In this document: in pieces, positions 47,560 through 57,426 of the stretch
How positions within the stretch are numbered: position 1 is the first letter of the stretch
Layout of the letters: every line of letters begins with the position of its first letter
NCBI GenBank assembly: GCA_030602245.1
Contig: JAUWAC010000004.1
Coordinates: 62,001 to 126,000, forward strand
Reading direction: 5' to 3'
From: Marinobacterium sp.
GTDB lineage: Bacteria; Pseudomonadota; Gammaproteobacteria; Pseudomonadales; Balneatricaceae
Length of the DNA: 64,000 nucleotides
The notes under the pieces: generated by a model
Database searches by the model: none
Told to the model about the DNA's origin: nothing
Seen by the model: only the letters and a program-made list of their open reading frames with translations
Translations under genes and position numbers: made by a program

Positions 47560-50511
47560 TCAGTCAAGTGTATCCAGCAATCGCTGGGCTTCATTGCGCT
47601 GCTGCGGATTCCCCTCGCTGACGATCTCGTTGAGGATATCCTTGGCGCCGTCGGTATCTTCCATTTCGATGTAGGCGCGTGCGAGATCAAGTTTTGTTTC
47701 GATCTCGTCGGCACCCTCGAGCAGGTTCAACGACTCCAGCGGATCATCCTCACGATCGAGCGATTCCTCCGCGCTTTCCTCTTCCAGTGCGATCTCGTCA
47801 TCGGTAGAACCGAGCAGATCATCAATTTCCGAATCCAGATCTGCTTCCAGATCATGTGCGATATTCGCTGTCAGCTCCTCTTCAACGAGCTGGCCCGGTT
47901 TCGGCCTGGCCGGCTGTTGTGGCTCTTCCTCTTCGGGTTCGAATGAAGCCAGCAGCGCATCGAGGTCATCGACATCGTCCTGTGCCGCTGACGTCACAGC
48001 TTCCGCTTCTTCATCTTCATCCTCGTCACCGGCAGTGGCTTCGAGCATCGCTTCCAGATCCGGATCGATCTCGAACGTTTCCTCCTCAGCCACGTTCGGC
48101 TCGACGGTTTCCAGATTCACCTTGTTCTCGCCGGTATCGACTTCGATCGGCTCATCGGTAATCGGTCTGACATCGTCGTCACTGACTTCGGGCAGCGCGG
48201 CGAATTCATCCTTTTTATCGACCTCTTCCTCGGCAAAGAAGTCATCCAGCAGGTCGTCGTCTTCGTTCTCCTGCTCCTGCGCAACCTCTTCAGCCGGTTC
48301 AGACACCGCAAAGTCAAGCCCTGCCAGCTCGTCCTCTTCGCTGTCGGACGCCTGCGGCTCGACCTCGTCAGCGCTCTGCTCAGCCGGCGATTCGGCAGGC
48401 GGGTGACTGACATCAAACTCGAGATCATCCGGCAGATCGAGGACTTCGTTATCGCCCTCGTCGTCCTGACCAAAGGTGTCGACCGCAAAATCAAGATCAC
48501 CGGTTTCATCCGCATTGTCGGCGGACTCAACAGGCGCGCTCTGCTCGGTCGCGGACTCTTCTGCCAGATCCACATCGGCGTTTTCAGCCAGCAGATCGTC
48601 CAGGCCGCTGTCGAAGGCGTCTGCTTCTTCGGCCGCCTCGACGGGTTCCTGCGCACCGAGAATATCATCCAGTGCCGAGTCGACTTCAGCCTCCTCGACC
48701 GCCTCGTCCGCTGGCGCTTCTGGTTGCGGCTCGGGCTCGGCTGACAGCGGCGGCAATTCCTCATCGACACCGAGATCGAATTCGTCATCCCGGATCGGCT
48801 CGACCGGCGGCAGCTCCGCCTCTGCCGGAGCGGCACTCTCATCCAGATCCAGGTCCATATCCATGTCCAGATCGAGATCGTCGAGCTCGTCATCCGCGAC
48901 ATCATCAAGGTTGTCGGTCGCAGTGTCGGCAGGCGCCGGCGCCGCCGGCTGTTCGGTATCATCATCCGCGGCGACCGCAACAGCTGTTGCAGCGGCAGCT
49001 GCACCCGCCGCCCCGGCCACGGCAACATCCGGAATCGCATCGGAATCAGTCTGTGGCGCCGGTTTCGCCGCCGCCGGCTGTTCTGCGGCCTCGGTCGGCT
49101 CCTGCGCGGGATTGCGCTTGCGCCGCAGCGCCAGCAACAGGCCCAGCAGTACCGCCAGTGCCGCACCGCCGATGCCAGCCAGATAGGCCGGACTCTGCAT
49201 CAGACGATCCAGCAGCCCCGGTCCACCGGCAGCCTCTTCGGCCGCCTGCTGATCCAGACGCTGCTGCATCATCGCCAGCTCACGATCCTTGAGCTCAATC
49301 AGCCGTTGCAGCTTATCAAGCTGGGACGCGATCGAATCGATCTTGTCCGTCAGCTCGGTATTCTCACGCTCGATCTTGGCCACCGACTCCTGCGTCAGCA
49401 GCAGTCGATTCTCCAGTTCCTCGTTGCGCTCGAGCAGCGCCTGCGTCTGCTCGTCCGGCATCGCCGGCGCAGCCTCTTCCGCCACGCCCTGGCCGTCCGC
49501 ATCGGTCGGCGCCGTATCGGCGGATGCCTGATCGCTGCCGGCAGTGGTATCGGTCGCACCCTGGCCCTGCTCGGGCGTCACGATTTTGAGCTGACTGTCC
49601 GGCTCCGCGGGCGCTGCCGGTGCCGGCTCAGCGGGCTTTCCCGCGTCACTGCCCTCCTCGCTGGCCGGTATCGGCGCCGGCGCTGGCTGAGCCGTGGTTT
49701 TACGGCCGCTGCGCCACGCCTGCGTCTGCCGCGCCACTTCGGCACGCGCCTGGGCCTTCGTCAGGCTGTTGATCTCGTCAAGCGTCGGCAGCTTCATTAC
49801 GGTGCCGGCCTTGAGCATATTGATATTGCCGGTCGGGAACGAGCCAGGATTCTTACGCTGCAGCGCCAGCATCATCTGCTCACCCGAAACACTGCTGTCC
49901 GGACGATGCTCCATCGCCAGCTCCCACAGCGTATCGCGCACGTCGACGTAGACCTCGGTCTGCGGGTCCATGCGGGTACGGATATTGGATGCCGGCGGTG
50001 CACCGGCCGGACGGCGCAACTGGGGCTCGGATGCGGCGACAGGCGCGGTCGCTTGTGGCTGCGGTGCCGGGCGCGTCTGTGCAGGCTGGATGGCGGTGGG
50101 GGTCGGGGTGGGATCAAAGACCGGCGGATCAAGCAGCAACGTATACTCGCGCACCAGGCGACCGCTCGGCCAGTTCACCTCAACGAGGAAATTCAGGAAC
50201 GGCTCCCGGATCGGTGCGGATGAAGTCATCCGAATCGTACCGGTACCGTCCGGGTTGACCCGCACATCAAAATTGACGTTGGTCAGAAAACGGGACTTGT
50301 CGATGCCGGCCAACGAGAATTCGTCGATATCGGCCATGCGGGGCTGAATCTGCAGCGGCGACAGGTCCCGGACCTGCAACAGTCTGATTTCAGCCTCCAG
50401 GGGTTCATTCAGCGCGGATTTGACCTGGATCTCTCCCAGACCCAGGGCATTGGCCTGAGTCGCGCTAAGAACCCCGGCGACCGCGAGGCTTAAGGCAAGT
50501 TTGCGCAGCAT
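47560..50511 (-). CDS. fimV: FimV/HubP-type polar peptidoglycan-binding protein
   Basis: A 983-aa inner-membrane hub protein involved in type IV pili, twitching and polar organisation. Order: signal peptide (1-23), conserved N-terminal domain GLGEIQVKSALNEPLEAEI, a LysM domain (about 184-244), a proline/alanine-rich linker, a coiled coil (about 355-425), one transmembrane helix (442-463), a very acidic cytoplasmic stretch of roughly 450 residues, and the C-terminal FimV TPR segment (LDLARAYIEMEDTDGAKDILNEI). It is the longest gene here, and its acidic repeats make the reading frame visibly low-complexity. Confidence 0.95.
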   Translation of the reverse strand: MLRKLALSLAVAGVLSATQANALGLGEIQVKSALNEPLEAEIRLLQVRDLSPLQIQPRMADIDEFSLAGIDKSRFLTNVNFDVRVNPDGTGTIRMTSSAPIREPFLNFLVEVNWPSGRLVREYTLLLDPPVFDPTPTPTAIQPAQTRPAPQPQATAPVAASEPQLRRPAGAPPASNIRTRMDPQTEVYVDVRDTLWELAMEHRPDSSVSGEQMMLALQRKNPGSFPTGNINMLKAGTVMKLPTLDEINSLTKAQARAEVARQTQAWRSGRKTTAQPAPAPIPASEEGSDAGKPAEPAPAAPAEPDSQLKIVTPEQGQGATDTTAGSDQASADTAPTDADGQGVAEEAAPAMPDEQTQALLERNEELENRLLLTQESVAKIERENTELTDKIDSIASQLDKLQRLIELKDRELAMMQQRLDQQAAEEAAGGPGLLDRLMQSPAYLAGIGGAALAVLLGLLLALRRKRNPAQEPTEAAEQPAAAKPAPQTDSDAIPDVAVAGAAGAAAAATAVAVAADDDTEQPAAPAPADTATDNLDDVADDELDDLDLDMDMDLDLDESAAPAEAELPPVEPIRDDEFDLGVDEELPPLSAEPEPQPEAPADEAVEEAEVDSALDDILGAQEPVEAAEEADAFDSGLDDLLAENADVDLAEESATEQSAPVESADNADETGDLDFAVDTFGQDDEGDNEVLDLPDDLEFDVSHPPAESPAEQSADEVEPQASDSEEDELAGLDFAVSEPAEEVAQEQENEDDDLLDDFFAEEEVDKKDEFAALPEVSDDDVRPITDEPIEVDTGENKVNLETVEPNVAEEETFEIDPDLEAMLEATAGDEDEDEEAEAVTSAAQDDVDDLDALLASFEPEEEEPQQPARPKPGQLVEEELTANIAHDLEADLDSEIDDLLGSTDDEIALEEESAEESLDREDDPLESLNLLEGADEIETKLDLARAYIEMEDTDGAKDILNEIVSEGNPQQRNEAQRLLDTLD

Positions 50512-50594
50512 CGATTAATTCCCTCTTAATGGCCCGCGCCCTCCGATGAATATGCCACAAAAATCAGAGAGTTGCGTTTCCAGCAATAAAGCCA

Positions 50595-50624
50595 AGTATT
50601 ATTGATAACCTCAACATGGGTCAA
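50595..50624 (-). promoter_or_regulatory. putative promoter of fimV
   Basis: On the minus strand TTGACC (50619-50624), an 18-bp spacer and AATACT (50595-50600), about 85 bp before the fimV start. Confidence 0.45.
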
Positions 50625-50649
50625 GACGGCCTTCAAACAGATGTTTACG

Positions 50650-50677
50650 GCCGGCCTTCGGCTTTCTGAAGGCCGGC
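50650..50677 (-). terminator. hairpin between usg and fimV
   Basis: GCCGGCCTTC and GAAGGCCGGC form a perfect 10-bp stem with an 8-nt loop just after the usg stop (50684). A T-poor tail follows on the minus strand. Confidence 0.6.
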
Positions 50678-50683
50678 TCGGAC

Positions 50684-51712
50684 TTACCGTGACAGCGCCT
50701 GCCAGCGCTCGACAATCTGCACCGCATTAAGCGCACTTCCCTTGCGCAGATTATCCGTCATCGCGCACAGACCGAAACCACTGGGGTTCTCGGCCTCAAG
50801 GCGCAGCCGTGTCAGGTGCACGAGATCGTTACCGTTGGCCGTCCCGACCGGTGTCACCGGCTTGTCGCCCTGCACCAGACTGACCCCATCAGCCCGGTTG
50901 AACAGGCGCGCAGCCTCGTCCAGATCCACGTCGAGCTGAGTCTCCGCCTGCAGCGTTACAGTGACACCATAGAACATCGGCAGCTGCAAAACATTGACGA
51001 CGATCTCGATCTCCTCATCGCCCAGGACTTCGCGCAGCTCCTGTACGAAGCGACGCTCGGCCGCGCTGGCACCGGTTTCGTCCAGTTCACCGGTCTGCGG
51101 AATCAGGTTGAACGCAAACTGCGCCGGCAGCAGGCTCGGTTCGGCATCACGCCCGTTCAGCAGTCGCACGGTTTCAGCCGCCAGCGCTTCGACACCGGCG
51201 CGCCCAAGCTCAGCGGCGGACTGCAACGCGACGGCGTTCAGGCGCAACAGCTGATATTCACGCCGCAGCGGTGCCAACGCCATGGCCGCCGCCACGACCG
51301 CCGGCGCCGGCGAGCCGACCACGCTGCCGCGCTCGGCCTGCGCCAGGGAGTCGCCGTTGATCTCGGGCACGACAAGCAGCGCGTCTTCGAAGCGGGCGGG
51401 GAACAGGTCGATGACGAGCGCGCCCGCAGCACGGAACGGCTCGATCGCAGCCGGCGCCAGCGTGTCGTCACAGACGAACAGGATACCGATCTCGCTCGGC
51501 TCAGCCGTATCCAGCGCGCGGATTCTCACCGAACGGTTGCGAAACATCAGGCTGCGCCCGGCCTCGTCCGCACTGTCAAACAGAAAGAGCTGATCCACCG
51601 CCAGCTCACGGGCATCGAGGATTTCAAGAAGATTTTCACCGGTCAGCGTGCTGACCCCGACAATGGCTACATTCACGACTTTATATACCCACTCATTAAC
51701 ATCCTGGCCCAT
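50684..51712 (-). CDS. usg: USG-1-like aspartate-semialdehyde dehydrogenase paralogue
   Basis: A 342-aa protein homologous to aspartate-semialdehyde dehydrogenase along its length: the NADP-binding VNVAIVGVSTLTGENLL start and the C-terminal helices are there. The catalytic NCT motif is replaced by GSPAPAV, with no Cys, so it should be inactive as a dehydrogenase. Such usg genes sit beside asd in pseudomonads and their role is unknown. The start is uncertain (ATG 51718 or 51712, or GTG 51676). Confidence 0.85.
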   Translation of the reverse strand: MGQDVNEWVYKVVNVAIVGVSTLTGENLLEILDARELAVDQLFLFDSADEAGRSLMFRNRSVRIRALDTAEPSEIGILFVCDDTLAPAAIEPFRAAGALVIDLFPARFEDALLVVPEINGDSLAQAERGSVVGSPAPAVVAAAMALAPLRREYQLLRLNAVALQSAAELGRAGVEALAAETVRLLNGRDAEPSLLPAQFAFNLIPQTGELDETGASAAERRFVQELREVLGDEEIEIVVNVLQLPMFYGVTVTLQAETQLDVDLDEAARLFNRADGVSLVQGDKPVTPVGTANGNDLVHLTRLRLEAENPSGFGLCAMTDNLRKGSALNAVQIVERWQALSR

Positions 51713-51750
51713 GTGCACGACTCACGGCCATGACCGTACATCCTGCACAT

Positions 51751-51791
51751 AAACGAAAACAGCCCGGCCGGTGCAAAACCGGGCCGGGCTG
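51751..51791 (-). terminator. intrinsic terminator of asd
   Basis: On the minus strand a 10-bp stem (CAGCCCGGCC paired with GGCCGGGCTG, 51760-51791) is followed by TTTTCGTTT. It separates asd from usg. Confidence 0.8.
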
Positions 51792-51814
51792 ATATTGTAC
51801 GCAATCGAGGTGCT

Positions 51815-52930
51815 TCAGCCTTCGATCAGAATACGCAGCATGCGGCGCAGCGGCTCTGCCGCCCCCCACAACAGCTGGTCACCGACGTTAAAGGCATTCA
51901 GGTAGTCCGGCCCCATGCGCATCTTGCGCAGACGCCCCACCGGAACCTGCAGCGTACCGGTCACTTTGGCCGGTGACAGCTCACGCATGGTCACCTCGCG
52001 CTCGTTCGGTACCACGCTGACCCAGTCGTTGGCCTCGGCGATGATCGACTCGATCTCGTCCATCGGCACATCACGCTTGAGCTTCAGCGTAAACGCCTGG
52101 CTGTGGCAACGCATGGCACCGATACGCACGCAGGTGCCATCGATCGGCACCGGGTTGTCGGAGCGGCCGAGAATCTTGTTGGTCTCGACAAAGCCTTTCC
52201 ACTCCTCCTTGCTCTGACCCATTTCGACCGCCTTGTCGATCCACGGGATCAACGATCCGGCCAGCGGCACACCGAAATGATCGGTCGCAAACGCGTCGGA
52301 GCGCATGGTCTGCGCAACCTGACGATCAATATCAAGGATCGCGGAAGACGGGTTGGACAGCAGCGCCTCGGAGCCGGCGTGGATCTGTCCCATCTGCTTG
52401 ATCAGCTCACGCATGTTCTGCGCACCGGCACCGGATGCCGCCTGATAGGTCATGGAGCTGACCCACTCGACCAGATCCGCCTTGAACAGGCCACCCAGAC
52501 TCATCAGCATCAGTGACACCGTGCAGTTGCCACCGACATAGTTCTTGATACCCTTGGCCAGACCGTCCTTGATCACGTCCAGGTTGACCGGGTCCAGGAT
52601 GATCAGGCTGTCATCGGCCATACGCAGCGTGGAGGCCGCATCGATCCAGTAGCCGTTCCAGCCGGCCGCGCGCAGTTTGGCGAACACCTCGGTTGTGTAG
52701 TCACCACCCTGGCAGGAGACAATGGCGTCCATCTGCTTGAGCTCGTCAATATCGCGCGCATCCTTCAGTGCCGGAATATCCTTGCCGATATCCGGACCGG
52801 CTGCGCCGACCTGAGAGGTGGTGAAAAATACCGGCTCAGCAATGTGATCGAAGTCCTTCTCTTCCAGCATACGCTGCATCAGGACCGACCCAACCATACC
52901 GCGCCAGCCTACAAAACCTACACGCTTCAT
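51815..52930 (-). CDS. asd: Aspartate-semialdehyde dehydrogenase
   Basis: Converts aspartyl phosphate to the semialdehyde that leads to Lys/DAP, Met and Thr. The NADP loop is [11 protein letters not shown], and the nucleophile is C136 in GGNCTVSL. I start at the ATG at 52930 (371 aa); four extra residues upstream are possible. The length and the GWRGMVGS loop fit the Gram-negative class with 370-residue enzymes. Confidence 0.97.
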   Translation of the reverse strand: MKRVGFVGWRGMVGSVLMQRMLEEKDFDHIAEPVFFTTSQVGAAGPDIGKDIPALKDARDIDELKQMDAIVSCQGGDYTTEVFAKLRAAGWNGYWIDAASTLRMADDSLIILDPVNLDVIKDGLAKGIKNYVGGNCTVSLMLMSLGGLFKADLVEWVSSMTYQAASGAGAQNMRELIKQMGQIHAGSEALLSNPSSAILDIDRQVAQTMRSDAFATDHFGVPLAGSLIPWIDKAVEMGQSKEEWKGFVETNKILGRSDNPVPIDGTCVRIGAMRCHSQAFTLKLKRDVPMDEIESIIAEANDWVSVVPNEREVTMRELSPAKVTGTLQVPVGRLRKMRMGPDYLNAFNVGDQLLWGAAEPLRRMLRILIEG

Positions 52931-53045
52931 TCGTGCCCCCAAAATTTGATTGCTTTTTAGCTCATTCGCTCAAGATCAAAGGCCGGATACACAAACGGGA
53001 CAGGGCCAACCATGCGCGGTCGACGCCTGCCCCGTAAGGGCCTGA

Positions 53046-53067
53046 GGCGGCATGGCAACCTGCCGCC
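53046..53067 (-). terminator. hairpin between leuB and asd
   Basis: GGCGGCA and TGCCGCC form a 7-bp stem with an 8-nt loop just after the leuB stop. No U-tract is present on the minus strand. Confidence 0.4.
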
Positions 53068-53074
53068 GGCGCTG

Positions 53075-54154
53075 TTAGCTCAGCGCCGCGACCACCGCAT
53101 CACCCATTTCGGATGTGCTCACCTTGCGCATGCCTTCGGACAGAATATCAGGGGTACGCAGCCCCTGATCCAGCACCTTGCTGACGGCCTGCTCAATCGC
53201 ATCAGCCGCTTCGCCCTGATCGAGCGAGTAACGCAACATCATAGCGGCTGAGAGGATTGTTGCCAACGGGTTGGCCTTGCCCTCACCGGCGATATCCGGC
53301 GCCGAACCATGGCAGGGTTCGTACATGCCCTTGCCGTTCTTGTCCAGCGACGCGGACGGCAGCATGCCGATGGAACCGGTCAGCATGGCGGCGGCATCGG
53401 AGAGGATATCGCCGAACATGTTGCCGGTGACAATGACGTCAAACTGCTTCGGTGCGCGCACCAGCTGCATCGCCGCGTTGTCGACGTACATGTGGCTCAA
53501 CTCAACGTCCGGATATTCGCTCTTGAGTTCTTCCATGATCTCGCGCCAGAGCACAGTCACTTCGAGCACGTTGGCCTTGTCGACGGAGCAGAGTTTCTTG
53601 TTGCGCGCACGGGCGGCTTCGAAGGCCACGCGACCGATGCGGCGGATTTCGTTCTCGTCGTAGACATAGGTGTTGAAACCTTCGCGGATACCGCCTTCCT
53701 TCTCACGGATACCGCGCGGCTGGCCAAAGTAGATGCCGCCGGTCAGCTCCCGCACGATCAGGATATCAAGGCCGGAGACAACCTCTTCCTTCAGTGTCGA
53801 CGCATGGGCCAGCTGCGGGTACAGAATCGCCGGGCGCAGGTTGCCGAACAGTTCAAGCTCGGTGCGAATACCCAGCAGCCCCTTTTCCGGACGGATCTGG
53901 AAATCGGGAATCGTGTCCCATTTCGGCCCCCCGACCGCGCCAAGCAAAATCGCATCGGCCGCCTTACAGGCCGCCAGCGTATCCTCCGGCAACGGTTTGC
54001 CCGTGGCGTCGATGGCGGCACCGCCCACCAGCGCTTCACCCATTTCGAGACCAAGCGCAAAGGTGTCGTTGACGACATCCAGCACCTTGCGCGCCTCGGC
54101 AACGATCTCCGGACCGATGCCGTCACCCGGCAGCAACACTACTTTTTTAGTCAT
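53075..54154 (-). CDS. leuB: 3-isopropylmalate dehydrogenase
   Basis: The NAD-dependent oxidative decarboxylation step of leucine synthesis. [11 protein letters not shown] opens the fold, [14 protein letters not shown] holds the substrate-binding Arg, and [26 protein letters not shown] carries the metal-binding Asp. I start at the ATG at 54154 (359 aa, AGGA upstream). It is third in leuC-leuD-leuB. Confidence 0.98.
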   Translation of the reverse strand: MTKKVVLLPGDGIGPEIVAEARKVLDVVNDTFALGLEMGEALVGGAAIDATGKPLPEDTLAACKAADAILLGAVGGPKWDTIPDFQIRPEKGLLGIRTELELFGNLRPAILYPQLAHASTLKEEVVSGLDILIVRELTGGIYFGQPRGIREKEGGIREGFNTYVYDENEIRRIGRVAFEAARARNKKLCSVDKANVLEVTVLWREIMEELKSEYPDVELSHMYVDNAAMQLVRAPKQFDVIVTGNMFGDILSDAAAMLTGSIGMLPSASLDKNGKGMYEPCHGSAPDIAGEGKANPLATILSAAMMLRYSLDQGEAADAIEQAVSKVLDQGLRTPDILSEGMRKVSTSEMGDAVVAALS

Positions 54155-54179
54155 GGTATGTTCCTGAATTCGTTTCTGA

Positions 54180-54830
54180 TCAGTTATGGATGGCATCGAA
54201 CAGCCAGGGCGCTTCCTGACGACGGCGCGCCTCGTAGGCCTTGATCGCATCCGCATGCTGCAGGGTCAGACCGATATCATCGAGCCCTTCCAGCAGGCAG
54301 TGTTTGCGGAAGCCGTCGACCTCGAACGCAAACGCCTCGCCGCTCGGCGTCACAACGACCTGACGCTCCAGATCAACCGTGAGCTGGTAGCCTTCGGCCG
54401 CTTCCACTTCCTGGAACAGCTGGTCGACCTGAGCCTCACTGAGCACAATCGGCAGCAGGCCGTTCTTGAAGCAGTTGTTATAAAAGATATCGGCAAAACT
54501 CGGCGCGATGATCGCCCGGAAGCCATAGTCATCCAGCGCCCAGGGTGCGTGCTCGCGGCTGGAGCCGCAGCCGAAGTTCTTGCGCGCCAGCAGCACGCTG
54601 GCGCCCGCGTAGCGCGGCTGATTCAGCACGAAATCCGGATTCAGCGGACGACCGCTGCAATCCTGATCCGGCTGTCCCTCGTCGAGATAACGCAGCTCGT
54701 CAAACAGGTTGGGACCGAAGCCGGCACGCTTGATCGACTTCAGAAACTGCTTGGGGATGATCATGTCGGTATCGACGTTGGCGCGATCCAGCGGAGCGAC
54801 AATACCGGTGTGCTGGGTAAACTTTCTCAT
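54180..54830 (-). CDS. leuD: 3-isopropylmalate dehydratase small subunit
   Basis: The swivel-domain subunit of isopropylmalate isomerase. [14 protein letters not shown] and [15 protein letters not shown] are the family signatures, and the 216 aa fit the bacterial LeuD of LeuC/LeuD class. It lies 12 bp after leuC and 25 bp before leuB, so all three are likely one transcript. Confidence 0.98.
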   Translation of the reverse strand: MRKFTQHTGIVAPLDRANVDTDMIIPKQFLKSIKRAGFGPNLFDELRYLDEGQPDQDCSGRPLNPDFVLNQPRYAGASVLLARKNFGCGSSREHAPWALDDYGFRAIIAPSFADIFYNNCFKNGLLPIVLSEAQVDQLFQEVEAAEGYQLTVDLERQVVVTPSGEAFAFEVDGFRKHCLLEGLDDIGLTLQHADAIKAYEARRRQEAPWLFDAIHN

Positions 54831-54842
54831 GGGACTGCTCCT

Positions 54843-56264
54843 TTACTGGTTCATCATCTCACGCACGTCAACGAAGTGGCCGGCGATCGCTGCCGCCGCC
54901 GCCATGGCCGGACTGACCAGATGGGTGCGCCCGCCGAAGCCCTGACGGCCCTCGAAGTTGCGGTTGGAGGTGGAGGCACAGTGCTCACCCTGACCGAGCT
55001 TGTCCGGGTTCATCGCCAGACACATCGAACAGCCCGGTTCACGCCACTCAAGACCCGCTTCGATAAAGATCTTGTCCAACCCCTCCTGCTCGGCCTGCGC
55101 CTTCACCAGCCCCGAGCCCGGGACGACCAGTGCCTGTTTCAGTGTCGGGGCGACCTTGCGACCCTTGACCACTTCAGCCGCCGCACGCAGATCCTCGATC
55201 CGCGAGTTGGTGCAGGAGCCGATGAAGACGCGATCGAGCCGAATATCGGTGATCTTCTGATCCGCGCTCAGCCCCATATACTGCAACGCACGACGGATAC
55301 CCTCGGCCTTAACCGGATCCGCTTCACGCTCCGGGTTCGGTACCGTGGCATCCACCGGCACCACCATCTCCGGCGACGTTCCCCAGGTGACCTGCGGCTT
55401 GATATCTTCGGCGCAAATCTCGACAACATGATCGAACTGCGCATCTTCATCCGACACCAGCTCTTTCCATGCCTCGACGGCGCGCTCCCACTGCTCGCCC
55501 TTGGGCGAGAACGGACGATCCTTGAAGTACTCGATGGTCTTGTCGTCAACCGCCACCAGCCCCACCCGGGCACCGGCCTCGATCGCCATGTTGCAGATGG
55601 TCATGCGCCCTTCCATCGAGATCGAGCGGATCGCACTGCCGCCAAACTCGATCGCACAGCCGGTACCGCCTGCGGTGCCGATAACGCCAATGATGTGCAG
55701 CACCACGTCCTTCGCGGTCACGCCCGGGCCCAGCTCGCCATCAACCCGAACCAGCATGTTCTTCATTTTCTTGGCGATCAGACACTGAGTTGCCAAGACA
55801 TGCTCGACTTCGGAGGTGCCAATACCGTGCGCCAGTGCGCCGAAGGCACCGTGCGTCGAGGTGTGCGAATCACCACAGACAACGGTGGAACCGGGCAGCG
55901 TCATCCCCTGCTCCGGACCCACCACGTGGACGATCCCCTGACGGGCATCGTTCATCTTGAACTCGACGATGCCGAAGTCATCGCAGTTGGCGTCCAGCGT
56001 CTTGACCTGAATCCGGGACACCGGATCCGCAATCTCATCGACACCACCGGCACGCGCCGTGGTCGGCACGTTGTGATCCGGTGTCGCCAGGTTGGCGTCG
56101 ATGCGCCACGGCTTGCGACCGGCCAGGCGGAGCCCTTCAAACGCCTGCGGCGAAGTCACTTCATGCAGAATCTGGCGGTCGATGTAGATCAGCGCGCTGC
56201 CGTCTTCATTCTCGCGCACCAGATGCGCATCCCAGAGCTTGTCGTAGAGGGTTTTACCGGCCAT
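54843..56264 (-). CDS. leuC: 3-isopropylmalate dehydratase large subunit
   Basis: The 4Fe-4S catalytic subunit of isopropylmalate isomerase, interconverting 2- and 3-isopropylmalate. The cluster cysteines are in FIGSCTNSR and [10 protein letters not shown], and the [17 protein letters not shown] segment is conserved. The length is 473 aa. It is first in the leuCDB transcript, divergent from a LysR gene with a dyad between them. Confidence 0.98.
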   Translation of the reverse strand: MAGKTLYDKLWDAHLVRENEDGSALIYIDRQILHEVTSPQAFEGLRLAGRKPWRIDANLATPDHNVPTTARAGGVDEIADPVSRIQVKTLDANCDDFGIVEFKMNDARQGIVHVVGPEQGMTLPGSTVVCGDSHTSTHGAFGALAHGIGTSEVEHVLATQCLIAKKMKNMLVRVDGELGPGVTAKDVVLHIIGVIGTAGGTGCAIEFGGSAIRSISMEGRMTICNMAIEAGARVGLVAVDDKTIEYFKDRPFSPKGEQWERAVEAWKELVSDEDAQFDHVVEICAEDIKPQVTWGTSPEMVVPVDATVPNPEREADPVKAEGIRRALQYMGLSADQKITDIRLDRVFIGSCTNSRIEDLRAAAEVVKGRKVAPTLKQALVVPGSGLVKAQAEQEGLDKIFIEAGLEWREPGCSMCLAMNPDKLGQGEHCASTSNRNFEGRQGFGGRTHLVSPAMAAAAAIAGHFVDVREMMNQ

Positions 56265-56318
56265 CAGCTGCTCCCGCTTGGTTGGTATCGGTTTTTCGTG
56301 TCGTCATTCGATGGCGCC

Positions 56319-56384
56319 ATGCTATTGCAGTTGCCCAGCACACACAAATTCATTATTTTCAGAATATGAATTCCATTTTGGAAT
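56319..56384 (-). promoter_or_regulatory. leuC promoter with upstream LysR-type box
   Basis: On the minus strand TTGTGT (56342-56347), a 17-bp spacer and TAGCAT (56319-56324). About 65 bp before the expected start of transcription lies ATTCCATTTTGGAAT (56370-56384), a perfect 6-3-6 dyad fitting the LysR T-N11-A rule. A less regular ATTCAT...ATGAAT dyad lies beside it. Confidence 0.65.
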
Positions 56385-56403
56385 AATTGGACGAGATCAC
56401 AGG

Positions 56404-57291
56404 ATGACACCTCAGCTCGACAGCGCCAGTCTGCAGGCATTTGTGCAGGTTGCCGAAAGCGGATCGTTTTCGGTCGCGGCCGCTAAACTGTTCCTGACCC
56501 AGTCGGCGATCAGCAAACGCATCGCGCACCTTGAGGCGCAGGTCGACTGCCGACTGTTCGACCGCATCGGGCGCCAGATCAGTCTGACCGAAGCCGGACG
56601 CACCCTGCTGCCACAGGCGCGACAGATTCTGCACGCGCTCGAAGACGCGGCCCGCTCGCTGCAGAACCTGTCCGATGAGGTCAGTGGACGTCTGTCACTG
56701 GCAGCCAGCCACCACATCAGCCTGCACCGACTGCCGCCGATTCTGCGCCGGTATGCGCAACGCTTTCCCAATGTGGAGCTGGATCTGCGCTTCGATGAAT
56801 CGGAAGTCGCCTACGAGCGCATCCTGCGCGGCGATCTGGAGCTGGCACTGATCACACTCGCCCCCGAGAGCGACCCCCGCGTGCAGAGCGAAACACTCTG
56901 GATCGATGCACTGCAGTATGTCGTCGCCAACGATCACCCCCTTGCGCGCGATCCGGCGCCGGACCTCAAGCAGCTGAACCGCTACCCGGCGCTGCTGCCC
57001 GCCCCCAACACCTTTACGCACCAGCTGGTGCGCGAGCAGCTGTCTGCGCTCGGCCTGCAACCGAACCTGGGCCTGAGCACCAACTATCTCGACACCATCC
57101 GCATGATGGTGCGCATCGGGCTGGGCTGGAGCCTGCTGCCGGAGACCATGATCGACGAGGGATTGACGCGACTGCCGATCGCGCGCGAACCGATTCAACG
57201 CCCACTCGGCGTGATCTGTCACCGCGACCGCACGCTCTCTAACCCGGCGCGCGAGCTGATGCGCATGTTGCGCGAACAGGCAACGGTTTGA
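56404..57291 (+). CDS. LysR-family transcriptional regulator, probably of leuCDB
   Basis: A 295-aa LysR regulator: winged helix-turn-helix (about 5-63, SFSVAAAKLFLTQSAISKRIAHLE) and an effector domain of the substrate-binding type. The ATG at 56404 starts MTPQLDSASLQAFV; the longer frame from 56278 runs through the promoter region. Divergent placement against leuC, with a LysR box in between, argues for control of leuCDB and of itself. The ligand may be a leucine-pathway intermediate, by analogy with other LysR regulators. That is inference. Confidence 0.9.
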   Translation: MTPQLDSASLQAFVQVAESGSFSVAAAKLFLTQSAISKRIAHLEAQVDCRLFDRIGRQISLTEAGRTLLPQARQILHALEDAARSLQNLSDEVSGRLSLAASHHISLHRLPPILRRYAQRFPNVELDLRFDESEVAYERILRGDLELALITLAPESDPRVQSETLWIDALQYVVANDHPLARDPAPDLKQLNRYPALLPAPNTFTHQLVREQLSALGLQPNLGLSTNYLDTIRMMVRIGLGWSLLPETMIDEGLTRLPIAREPIQRPLGVICHRDRTLSNPARELMRMLREQATV

Positions 57292-57426
57292 GCCTTTTCG
57301 ACGATGGCACCGGCGCGCCCGGCCCTGTAAGATCGCCTCTGACGGGTTGTTTTATACTGCCGCAGGGCCGGCACCACTCGCCGTCAACACCCGTTAGCCA
57401 GAGAGTTCCACCGAAGGGAGAGAGAC

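Noticed and set aside
54186-56369. Open frame of 727 codons antisense to leuD and leuC
   Set aside because: Both leuC and leuD are full-length and highly conserved; the translated frame shows no domain and is His/Arg-rich, typical of shadow frames.
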